Assembly: GCA_029931535.1 (NCBI GenBank) | Contig: JAQPZY010001626.1 | Coordinates: 4,211,501-4,275,500, forward strand | Reading direction: 5' to 3' | Length of the DNA stretch: 64,000 nt | Source: Margaritifera margaritifera | Taxonomy: Eukaryota > Mollusca > Bivalvia > Unionida > Margaritiferidae | Shown here: positions 41,024 to 50,532 of the stretch, piece after piece | Numbering within the stretch: position 1 is the first letter of the stretch | Layout of the letters: each line of letters opens with the position of its first letter | Translations under genes and position numbers: made by a program | The notes under the pieces: generated by a model | What the model saw: only the letters and a program-made list of their open reading frames with translations | The model's database searches: none | Told to the model about the DNA's origin: nothing

Positions 41024-41029
41024 CATCAC
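41024..41029 (-). other. Nav1: Possible 6-nt microexon (or recursive splice site)
   Basis: On the minus strand a strong acceptor (TTTTTTCCTTGTAG) is followed by GTGATG and then a strong donor (GTAAGTATG). As a microexon it would add Val-Met between the gate exon and domain IV without changing frame. The channel without it has the standard family spacing, so use would be optional. AG followed by GTGATG is also the layout of a recursive splice site. Confidence 0.3.
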
Positions 41030-41242
41030 CTACAAGGAAAAAAGGTTATAATATCAATGGACACGATATTAGAATAAGAACCACAAATAACATTTAAATT
41101 GCAGAAGATGAAACCTTTGGTGCACTGGGTGTTCATTATTATAACAAATCTACTATCTAGTTCCATGCAGCAAAGTGATTGCAAATCAAACGAAAAAAGG
41201 TTGTCTTGATGGTTGATTGTGCACGGACAATGAAAAACTAAC

Positions 41243-41350
41243 GCGAGGCCTAGGAATTGATTTCTGGGGTGACTTGGATGACATCCTCTTCATTGCCTGG
41301 TAATATTTTTTCTGGTCGTCGGTCATGAACATTTCAAGAGATCCTCCAGC
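41243..41350 (-). CDS. Nav1: Nav1 alternative exon B, III-IV inactivation gate (Ser form)
   Basis: Acceptor TATTCTATCTGCAG, 108 nt, then donor GTTAGT; phase 0 at both ends. It encodes [20 protein letters not shown] followed by [16 protein letters not shown]. It has the same length, phase and MFM particle as exon A, 803 nt upstream. A tandem exon duplication with mutually exclusive use is the natural reading, because including both would duplicate the gate. Ser at residue 25 aligns with the vertebrate PKC site. Confidence 0.9.
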
Positions 41351-42153
41351 CTGCAGATAGAATACATAGGTCAATGGTCAAGATCGTTACTACGGTTACA
41401 TAGCACATTGTGGATAGGTCAGGCGCATCGCATACCACAGTAATTGAAAAGCTGACTATTCTGCGAAGTTAAGGAACAGTCGTACATGGTCTAACGACCG
41501 CACACGACTATGATTCAAACATCAATCAAAATGAAGTTAAGGAAGTTTGTTGGGAGACTGCAGCATCCAAATTGGCTAATTATTATACTGATTACAACAA
41601 GGATTAAAAACTCAAAATTTTGAAATAGGCGTGAAATAATGCTGAGGTCGAAAGTGTTATCAAGAATTATTTTTAAACGTTTCTTTTAAATTAAAAAGTT
41701 CTATAATCATTTTTGTTTGTACAGATGTCACAATCTCCTTCAAGAAACTTGAAAAAAAGCATGTGATGTCTTTTTGCTGCGCAGTCACATGGATATATTG
41801 TTAATAAAATAGCATAAACGCCATATTGGTACATCACATGAAATGAAAGTCGGAAAAAGAAAAGAATTTCGAGATTGCATGCTGAAACAACAAAGTTCAA
41901 CCATAATAACTGTTCTGTGTGTAATTTTGTTTATTGTCCCATCTCAAATATCGACCTGGGTTTCCCCTAAGCTAATTGTTCGGAAATTTAGTCAATGCAG
42001 TAAAAAGACACACATAAAACATCTATACACCAATATAGACTGAGGAAGAGACGTCGAAGAGCACATATATAGCCAGGTATGGATGCTGGTCTACGTAGTA
42101 AGAGTAGACGAGGACAACATGGACCAAGGAGGGAGTTACAAGTCTCTACTGAC

Positions 42154-42261
42154 TTTAGGCCTCGGTATAGCTTTGATGGGACTCTTCGCCGCCATTCTCT
42201 TCATGGCCTTGTAATATTTTTTCTGATCTTCAGTCATGAACATTTCCAGTGAACCACCTGC
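42154..42261 (-). CDS. Nav1: Nav1 alternative exon A, III-IV inactivation gate (Ala form)
   Basis: Acceptor CATTCACTAG, 108 nt, then donor GTCAGT; phase 0 at both ends. It encodes [20 protein letters not shown] followed by [19 protein letters not shown] is the invertebrate counterpart of the IFM inactivation particle. It differs from exon B at 7 of 36 residues. At the position of the vertebrate PKC-site serine (GSKKP) it has Ala. It joins in frame to the domain IV exon at 36780. The polypyrimidine tract and donor are both weaker than those of exon B. Confidence 0.9.
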
Positions 42262-43959
42262 CTAGTGAATGATACAAGTTGAAAACATAAAGTCCATTAA
42301 CCTACATATAATCAATGTTATCCACTTTATGATCCCTTTTGTTACAAATAGCATCACCTTATACAATCCCCAACACATAACACAGAATTACATGCATGTA
42401 TTCAAAATATTCTGTCACTAAATGAACCGCGGAAAAAGTTACCTATTTTATTATACCCATTGATTGTATTTTGATAGTATGATACTATGTAAATTGTTTT
42501 AAATTTGTATTCCAATGAATTAAATTTTTCCATTAAGTGTCTAATGTACGATATTTAATATAATGCGTATTACAAATCTAATTATCTCTTAAAATTGCAA
42601 CAAGTACTCTCATAAACTTGCTTTATCCTATCTATAATTAAAAAGTAGAATTATTTTATTTTATTTTATTTTCTTTAGCATTTAAATAACTATTTAAATA
42701 CTTATCAAGGAAAGAATCTTTCAATTGAATAAATGTAATTGTGGATCGTTTAGTTAAAATTTGTGAACCTCTGAATGCAAGAAATTGGCCAAGTTAAAAA
42801 GGGACACAAAGGCAACATGTAGTACTGACTAGAGGTGAGAACACGTGGATATCCTTGTTTTGAGAAGTAGGCGGTATACGGAATTCAATTTCTTCCTTCA
42901 AACATGCATGCGTGCGTCCGTCTGCCTTCCGTGTTCAGACTACAACTCTTAGTTCAGTACACATATTTAGACGAAACATGAAGTATGGGAACAGCTTTGA
43001 ATGAATGTGTATTTCGCACATACTTTATAGGATTTGTACAACAATGCTTCAAAATTAAGTTTGGACAAGACAAGTTAATGATGCCGGCAAGGATTGCATT
43101 TTCGTAACTGTAATATGCGAAGAGAAAAAATGTGCATCTTCTACTTCTTATCTGTATCGATGGTGTAAGAATTTTTTTATATGTTGTATTTTTATAGGTA
43201 TGTGTACATACATGAACTGTTTTCTGTGATCTAAAGAGACCATCAGTCAAATAAATATTCAATAAATTATTTATAATTTCAATATAAGAACCGACTACTT
43301 GCATCTTTTTTACAAGTATTGCTAATGCTATATTTTGTTGCTTTAAGGGGGAAGTTTCTATTTTGCTCAAGTTGCAACGTTCAATTGCAAAAGTTAGTGT
43401 CACGGGACAAGTACATATTAACATTTTTTTAATAAAAAGGGGAAGGTCCTAAATTATGATACAGTAAAAAGAATAGGATATATTTTTTGAATCAACTCCT
43501 TATTGGATACGGAAAGCAATGCCTTGATACAGACGGGTTGAAAAGAAGCTGTAAAACGCAAAGACTCTTTGAAGAATGAAAAACACTGCATTCTAGTCCT
43601 CTTTTATTGTTAATGCACACAGTTGGTGGTCATTTTAATCTGCTTCAAGAATCTACAGTATGGGTCATTATTCTTTTTTTTTTTTTTACAGTTTGGCACT
43701 TAAAATAATTTCATTACTAAGTCATATTATTGCATGTAGTAACACTATCTAATATACAAGCATATATAAATCAAATGATTACGGATGTTATTTCATACTA
43801 TTGGACTTAATTTTGTATTTATAAGTTACTGCTAAGTTAATAAAAACACTAACTATATAACATTAGCAACTTTAAATCTCAAATGAGAATGTCCATTTCT
43901 TCTCTAAGACATTAGTATTTAACTGTATGAGCAGTGCATACAAATGCAAATAACCATAC
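42262..43959 (-). other. Nav1 intron before gate exon A
   Basis: AT-rich, no repeat array. A 156-codon open frame at 42954-43424 on the same strand has no splice-compatible features or family resemblance that I can see. Confidence 0.6.
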
Positions 43960-44097
43960 CTTTTTTTTCTGCTGGTTAAAGTTGTCGATAATGACACCGA
44001 TGAAGAGATTCAGGGTGAAGAAAGATCCGAATATGATGAACAGCACAAAGTACAGATAGAAAAAAATGCTGACTTCTCGTTCCGGTTGTTGGTCGAG
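43960..44097 (-). CDS. Nav1: Nav1 exon, domain III S6
   Basis: 138 nt between TCCATTCATCAG and GTATGG, phase 0. It encodes [10 protein letters not shown], then S6 ([20 protein letters not shown]) and [13 protein letters not shown], the junction into the III-IV linker. The next residues come from one of the two inactivation-gate exons. Confidence 0.95.
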
Positions 44098-44700
44098 CTG
44101 ATGAATGGAAGTAAACTTTTGTAACTTATCACAGTAACACAAGGGGGATTTTGTTTAAATAAATGCACCCACAACAATGTTTAAGCAACTATACCTGTAT
44201 TTTTGCATCAGTAATATCCTATACTGAATGAAAAACAAATGTGGCATGAAAGAAGAATGATATGATATCTGTGCATGATAACTTCTGTATCAATAAATTA
44301 TTTTATAAGAATATATATTTATAATTGTAGTTTTCTTTTCACATTACATAATTGCATGGATTACACAATAGCCTGTATTGTATATACTCAGATGTGGAAA
44401 AAGAGACTCTGTAGATTAATAGATTAGTCGTATAGGTTGATGAGCAGGTGAAACGGCAGTATACATGGTGTATTTAATCCGCCTAGGTTATACATACTAG
44501 ATACCCTTCACCTACGGATTGGGGTATATTAAAACTCTGGCTTATTCGAGAAATGAAAGCAAATTCTATAGAACTAGCATCATAACACAATGTTAGTAAG
44601 ATGAACATATCGTTATTTTCAAAATACCGATCATAGTATCAATAACTCTCATCAGTTTTTAAATACAACAAGTAATTCCAGTTTTGGATTGCCTACTTAC

Positions 44701-44754
44701 TCCTGTAATGTCGATGGCATCATTCATGATGTCTACCCAGCCCTTGTAGGTAGC
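44701..44754 (-). CDS. Nav1: Nav1 exon, domain III pore loop (filter Lys)
   Basis: A 54-nt exon between TCTATTTGAAG and GTAAGT, phase 0, encoding ATYKGWVDIMNDAIDITG. The Lys is the third residue of the Na+ selectivity filter DEKA. Most Nav1 channels have Phe before this Lys; here it is Tyr. The residue after the Trp is Val, whereas vertebrate channels commonly have Met and insects Ile. That position contributes to tetrodotoxin/saxitoxin binding. Confidence 0.95.
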
Positions 44755-45459
44755 CTTCAAATAGAAGATAGTATTTACTTAGTCTATATCAGTAGAAAGA
44801 TTAGCAAACTTTGAATTCATTAAATACTGAGAATCAGCTGGAAACTGCGAGTTAGACTATCTCAAATTTATGGATTATATTTGCAAAAACATTTCATACC
44901 TGGCCACATTACTTGGATGGAATTATACTAAGGCGGATTCATTTTTTTTTTTTTTTAAATTTTGGTGGTGGTGGTGGTGGTGGGGGGGTGATTATAAGGA
45001 GTGAGGTGATTTCTTCTGGTTAAATAACCAATCTTTGCTGATTTTCACTGAAAACGTTTACTACTTTACTGAAAATGAAGATTCGACTAAACCGTATGAG
45101 TCCCATTTAAATCCGACAATGATATGACTTCTAACCATTGAATTTCGAGTGAAAGTCTGAATACGTTTTACTTGAAACATTTCATGAATTCAAAACTAAA
45201 GATACGCCTACAAAATTTCTATCCGCATTTTATTTAGAAAGTGAGGCCAATATGAAAAAGATTGATACGTATTACAATTTAAACAGGATCAAAAGCAATA
45301 AATAAAAATAGTTCACACAATCCATCGACGCCAAGACACACAATGTTAGCAGTTTCGACGCGTAGTCAAGGTGTAAGGTGTCTCCATATTAAAAAATATA
45401 AAAAGGGTCCGTAATGATGCAACATTTTATTGTGGAATATATGTCAGCTACTTCAAATG

Positions 45460-45549
45460 TCTTGCAAGTCATTCTAATGCAGTATTTTGTCTTGCAAGTC
45501 ATTCTAATGCAGTATTTTGTCTTGCAAGTCATTCTAATGCAGTATTTTG
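45460..45549. repeat. 30-bp tandem repeat, three identical copies
   Basis: The unit TCTTGCAAGTCATTCTAATG plus CAGTATTTTG is repeated three times without visible change, in the intron between the domain III turret and pore exons. It keeps a minus-strand frame open (CRMTCKTKYCI repeats), but no splice context supports coding. Confidence 0.95.
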
Positions 45550-46099
45550 TCTTTAGTGTGCAACAAAAGTATAATTTCAACACTTTATAGTAAATAGTTT
45601 TGTGAATAGTGACCGCCTTAAAAAAGGCAACTAAAGAACGTAAAACCAACAATTCTGAAATCCGTACTTTACCAGGATCAGCCTCCTCTGTAGTGATTTG
45701 TGTGAGAATTATCATTTAATACTGAATTTCTTGCTGTTTGTTATATCGAGCATCCTTTCCACAGTTGAAGACTACGAATTTATTATAAAAAGTTATGCTT
45801 CTTTTTTCACTGAAGTAAATATGTTTATGTAATTATTAGATGTCTTAAACAATTTTCCTCATGTGCTCGCATTTTTTACATACTTTATAAACCGTTTACT
45901 TCAGTCTGTAAATCCCAGAAACTTTTCAGTGCAGGTCATCAACATAAAATCCTTGCTGTAAACTGTCCAATTTAGAAACCTAATATCACCCTTTAACTCC
46001 TGAATACGAATATGTAAAAGTTGGAGATTACATTTGAGAGCACTTTCAAAGTCGACGTTGGAGTGAACATATATCCTTACACCAGTCTCAGTTACTTAC

Positions 46100-46375
46100 C
46101 ACTTGAAAGAGCGCTAGATATGAGTTGAGAACGTTGTCGAAGTTAATGGGTGCATTGATCCAGGTTACATTTAGTCCCGCCTTCTCCATTTCCAAACACT
46201 GTGTCTTGTTGACTACTTCCGTGCGGTTCAATTTATTGCCATCTTTTGCACATTTATGGAACTTTCCAGAAAAAAGCTGGACTCCCACAATTCCGAATAT
46301 CAACCAAAAGACAAGACACACGAGCATCACATTGAAAATGGCTGGTATCGCTTTAATCAAGGCATTCACTACAAC
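46100..46375 (-). CDS. Nav1: Nav1 exon, domain III S4-S5, S5 and turret
   Basis: 276 nt between TTTGCTACAG and GTAAGT, phase 0. It encodes [20 protein letters not shown] (S4-S5 linker and S5), [16 protein letters not shown] and an extracellular turret with candidate N-glycosylation sites (NRT, NKT, NVT). It ends at the start of the pore helix (NSYLALFQV). Confidence 0.95.
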
Positions 46376-46778
46376 CTGTAGCAAATTAAGATAACTTCAT
46401 GGTACTGATAGTAATCACATTGGCTGGATAATAAAGTAGTCGTCCTTCATTAATTAATTCTTTCTCTACATTGTTTATATGTGTTTGTTTAGTAAGCATG
46501 CATTCTCCACTCAACAAAATGAAAGTATATTTTGTACTGAGGGTTGAGTTTCTTTAAAAATCTAAATATAATTTTTGTTAGGATATTGAACATAAAGTGA
46601 CGAGATTCTCTCTGAGTTAATATAGCATAGAATATTATTATATGTTTGAATATCATTTTTTGAAATGTCGCAACAGCAGCCAATCAAAATAATATCTTAA
46701 TAGTTGCGTTCTCTTGATAACAAGCAGTGACAGAGATTCCATTCCAAATGAAGATATCTAATCAGAGACAATGTTTAA

Positions 46779-46782
<4 letters not shown>

Positions 46783-46854
<72 letters not shown>
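46783..46854. repeat. (CT)n microsatellite in Nav1 intron
   Basis: About 72 bases of CT, 146 bases downstream (in gene orientation) of the domain III S4 exon donor. Confidence 0.95.
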
Positions 46855-46858
<4 letters not shown>

Positions 46859-46999
46859 GACTAGTAAGAGAAAACTGACAATAACAGAAGGAAGAAATGA
46901 TAATAATAATAATAATAATAATAATAACGACGAGGTTAACAAAGATAATAATAAGGAAAAACAGAATGACAGAGGAGGGGTGGTTGCGGAAATAGATAC

Positions 47000-47122
47000 C
47001 CTCATTCCCTCCCATCTGGAGACGGCCCTCAGCGGTCTTAGTGCTCTCAGAGTTCTCAGCGCTTTGAAAGCCCCGACCTCACTCATACCCATACTCTCTG
47101 CCGCCAGCATTACTATTGATAT
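47000..47122 (-). CDS. Nav1: Nav1 exon, domain III S3-S4 (voltage sensor)
   Basis: 123 nt between TGTATTCACAG and GTATCT, phase 0. It encodes the end of S3 and S4 with the basic ladder [18 protein letters not shown]. In insects the equivalent exon exists as two mutually exclusive copies (k/l); I found no second copy here. The (CT)n tract at 46783-46854 lies just downstream in the intron, and a 30-bp minisatellite upstream. Confidence 0.95.
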
Positions 47123-47304
47123 CTGTGAATACACGTATATTCAAGCATTCGAGAGATTCTAAACATTTTTTGGGGCTAATTTGACCATTGTACAGGACAA
47201 AGCAACATTCTGGTAAATTCAGCATTTTAAGGAGTATCTGGGTTGAAGCATTATTTGAAATTCAGGATACTCTGCAGCTTCTTTGCTTAAACCAGATTTT
47301 TTTT

Positions 47305-47774
47305 GTCTGACAACTGGACATAATTTACCCATCTGTCTGACAACTGGACATAATTTACCCATCTGTCTGACAACTGGATATAATTTCCCATCTGTCTGAC
47401 AACTGGACATAATTTACCCATCTATCTTACAACTGGACATAATTTACCCATCTATCTGACAACTGGACATAATTTACACATCTATCTGACAACTGGATAT
47501 AATTTCCCATCTGTCTGACAACTGGACATAATTTACCCATCTATCTGACAACTGGACATAATTTACCCATCTATCTGACAACTGGACATAATTTACCCAT
47601 CTATCTGACAACTGGACATAATTTACACATCTATCTGACAACTGGATATAATTTCCCATCTGTCTGACAACTGGACATAATTTACACATCTATCTGACAA
47701 CTGGACATAATTTACACATCTATCTGACAACTGGACATAATCAGTCTGACAACTGGACATAATTTACTCATCTG
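47305..47774. repeat. 30-bp minisatellite, about 15-16 copies, in Nav1 intron
   Basis: The unit GTCTGACAACTGGACATAAT plus TTACCCATCT is tandemly repeated, with variants GGATATAATTTCCCAT and TTACACAT and a few one-base deletions. It fills half of the short intron between the domain III S1-S3 and S4 exons. Confidence 0.95.
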
Positions 47775-48029
47775 AAAGTAAAAAAAATGTACTACCTGTT
47801 TTCAAATAAACTATTATATCTTGTTAATTGTAATACATCGATAACTGCCAGTTATGCTGTTGGTAGCATGATCGAATAAAAATGGAAACATGCCGCAATA
47901 AACCATATTAACTTAAAATATATAAGGTATATCAAGCATTAATACTGATGCTCCAGGAGATATGTATGAGATCAATTACGAAAATGAAATAAATAATTGA
48001 TACACCCCACGTACTTTCTCATCACTTAC

Positions 48030-48202
48030 CCCAACAATTACAAAGTCCAGCCAGCACCAGGCATCAGTAAAGTACTTCTTAAAACCAAAAGCAAACCACT
48101 TAATCACCATTTCACCTATGAAGATGAATGTGAAGCACTTGTCACAATAATGGAGTATATCACGGAGAATTGGCCTCGATTGTAAATTGTAGTCCTCTAG
48201 GG

Positions 48203-48203
<1 letters not shown>
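48030..48203 (-). CDS. Nav1: Nav1 exon, domain III S1-S3
   Basis: 174 nt between TTATTATTCAG and GTAAGT, phase 0 at both ends. It encodes [17 protein letters not shown] (S1-S2 loop), S2 with [17 protein letters not shown], and S3 with [10 protein letters not shown]. The acidic residues of S2 and S3 that pair with S4 arginines are present. Downstream of the acceptor side lies a (TAA)n tract. Confidence 0.95.
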
Positions 48204-48207
<4 letters not shown>

Positions 48208-48240
<33 letters not shown>

Positions 48241-48580
48241 TAATATAAAAAAATAATAAAAATAATAATCATCATCAATCATCATCATCATCATTATCAT
48301 CATCCTGTTGAGGATAATTTTAATGATACTTCTACTACCACTACTACTACAATAGCAACAACAAAAACAATTACTAATACTACTACTACTACTACTATCA
48401 CGACATCTCTTCTCTGCTCCATTATTTTCCTTATAGTACCCTGTATGTATGTATGTATGTATGTATGTATGTATGTATGTATGTATGTATGTATGTATGT
48501 ATGTATGTATGTATGTATGTATGTATGTATGTATGTATGTATGTATGTATGTATGCATGCATGCATGCATGTATGTATGT
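48208..48580. repeat. Trinucleotide tracts and (ATGT)n in Nav1 intron
   Basis: (TAA)n, CAT/ATC and ACT triplet runs at 48208-48400 are followed by (GTAT)n at 48442-48580, which includes an (ATGC) variant block near 48553-48570. Open frames on both strands here are artefacts. Confidence 0.9.
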
Positions 48581-48831
48581 GCAAACGCATAAATGTATGT
48601 AATGTTGTTTTGTTAATGCACAAAATAGCTGCAAAAGAATTTTGTTCACAAGGAAGCAAACGTATGGAAATTTCTTCTGCGTATTAATCACGTATCACTA
48701 TATATAGTCAATAATTCCTGGGTTTACATCTGTATACCGGTAACTGTGGGTATGAATACCTTGTCTTCAGATTAGTTAGTTCGAGGTGATCGTTTTCATA
48801 TAATTAAAGAGATAAATGAGACTATACTTAC

Positions 48832-49191
48832 CAGAGCTATGCTACTCATGAGAATCATACTAATGATGAAGGTTTCAAAGTACTTGTGTTCACACAGCTT
48901 ATAGGCCATACATCGGAACTTCCACCACACCATGCCTATTTTAGTATTCTCAACTTTAGCACAACAAATACATTTCCGTCTACAGATTTCACAGAAGCAG
49001 TCATCCGGGTAAGACACAAACTCAACCTCCACCTCGTTAATTTCCGGTTCACCCTCGGCGTCCACCTTCTTCAAACTCTGATCTTCCATGCCTTCGGACG
49101 TGCTGCTGAGGCTGGACCCAGACTCAGACTTCAGGCTTTTCTTTTCCTTCAAGGACGCCCTGCTGGCCGGTCGTGTCGACGCCTCCGAGTG
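48832..49191 (-). CDS. Nav1: Nav1 exon, end of II-III linker and domain III S1
   Basis: Acceptor TTTTTCCCTCATAG, 360 nt, then donor GTAAGT; phase 0 at both ends. The first about 60 residues are Ser/Glu/Lys-rich linker (SLKSESGSSLSSTSEGMEDQ). Then comes a Cys-rich stretch, CFCEICRRKCICCAK, and a WWKFRCMAYKLCEHKYFE segment leading into S1 (TFIISMILMSSIAL). The cluster of seven Cys just before domain III is conspicuous. The serines make good kinase targets by family precedent. Confidence 0.9.
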
Positions 49192-50530
49192 CTATGAGGG
49201 AAAAAGGTTCAGTCAGCGAAATGGCACGCACATCTGCTTCGATTTAAAAACAATAAGAGGGAAAAGTTGCCAAGCTCTTCAAAACTCATACTCGTTCGGA
49301 ATATATCGCTGCCGTAAGGCTGATTTGACCCATGGGTCATATAAACCTTAGTCTATCGCCTCTGTGGATTAGTACCCAAGCACGGTGACTGGATCATACC
49401 ATACTTCTATTATTACTAATACTCACTGAAATGCAATCAGGAACAAAAGAAAAAGAATCAGGTTATGTATGCCATCTTAAAAGCGCTACATTATGACGTC
49501 ATGGGTATATTGCGACGCATGCCGCGGGATAGCTTGCAACATCGTCAGCCCTATGCTCCATCTCTGGTAGTAATACAATGCTCCATCACTCGTAGTAAAA
49601 CAATGCTCCATCACTGGTAGTAATAAATTCCTGACTTTTTCCTCCTATGTATTAGGCAAAATCTTTAAATTTCTGCGCTAAAAGCATTTCAGAGAAAATA
49701 TCGTAGCAAATGCAATTTAAATTGAGTGTGATGCAGTTATCAAAAGGTATGGTTTTCTTTTAGGTGGTATTTTACCACCATATTTATAGCGCTGTAGCCG
49801 TGGTAATATGATACCAAAGAGAGGTAATCCACCGTGAGGACTATAGTATACAAAGTATCCACCCTCAGATCATCCCTACCCTATCAACACCCCCAAAAAG
49901 TAAGCATTTCCCATATTCGTCGTAAGGCAGTGCTTAGTATGTTGCTCTGTGTTTTTGCAAATATTTTTTTAATCAATACACAAAAAATCATTAACTGCAA
50001 TGCATTAACTTAATATACAATTGTAATATGTCAGCTAAGTAAAACAAATGTCCAAACGACTTTTCAATCATTAATTATATACACGAGACAGCTGTATGGA
50101 AGCCATGGAAGAAAGGAATAAGGTAAGATATGAAAAGCTAACAGCATTTGATTTGTTGTCCAAGGCTTACAAATTGCACAAAAAGTAAAAAATATATTTT
50201 CTTGAGGACAACAAGATTTGAAAAAAGACTAAGATATTCAGAAAGACAAAAATCAAAACTTTTCAAGCGTGAGATTGTACACCGGGTTAATACATGTCAT
50301 GAAGTTGGTGTCAGATTATAGTAAAATATTAAACTGATCCATAAACAATTACATGAACTAATCTCAAATTTCATGGAAGCAATGTATGACCTTGATTAAG
50401 CTGTACGATTTGATTCAATTCATGATAACAAAATGGCCTAACCACGAACTCGTATCTGTTTATCATATTGGAATCGTAAATTTGTAGATTTCTGTGAAAT
50501 GTTTGAAATACTATCAGTATATACCATATA
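49192..50530 (-). other. Nav1 intron, unique part left of the satellite
   Basis: About 1.3 kb of non-repetitive sequence apart from three short repeats of CAATGCTCCATC near 49550-49615. No exon supported. Confidence 0.5.
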
Positions 50531-50532
50531 TA

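Larger units (their letters stand above)
36781..41242 (-). other. Nav1 intron before domain IV
   Basis: It holds the two candidate optional exons (38646-38735 and 41024-41029), (AT)n at 37452-37515, T18 near 37063-37080 and (CT)n at 39738-39760. Otherwise AT-rich with nothing else supported. Confidence 0.6.

Noticed and set aside
42954..43424. 156-codon minus-strand open frame in a Nav1 intron
   Set aside because: No domain, no splice context, composition like the surrounding AT-rich intron; plausible by chance.
45389..45715. 108-codon frame with CRMTCKTKYCI repeats
   Set aside because: Created by three identical 30-bp repeats in an intron; no acceptor/donor pair in a fitting phase was found.
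48300..48691. His/Thr/Tyr or Cys/Met/Tyr-rich frames
   Set aside because: Translations of the (ATGT)n microsatellite on either strand.
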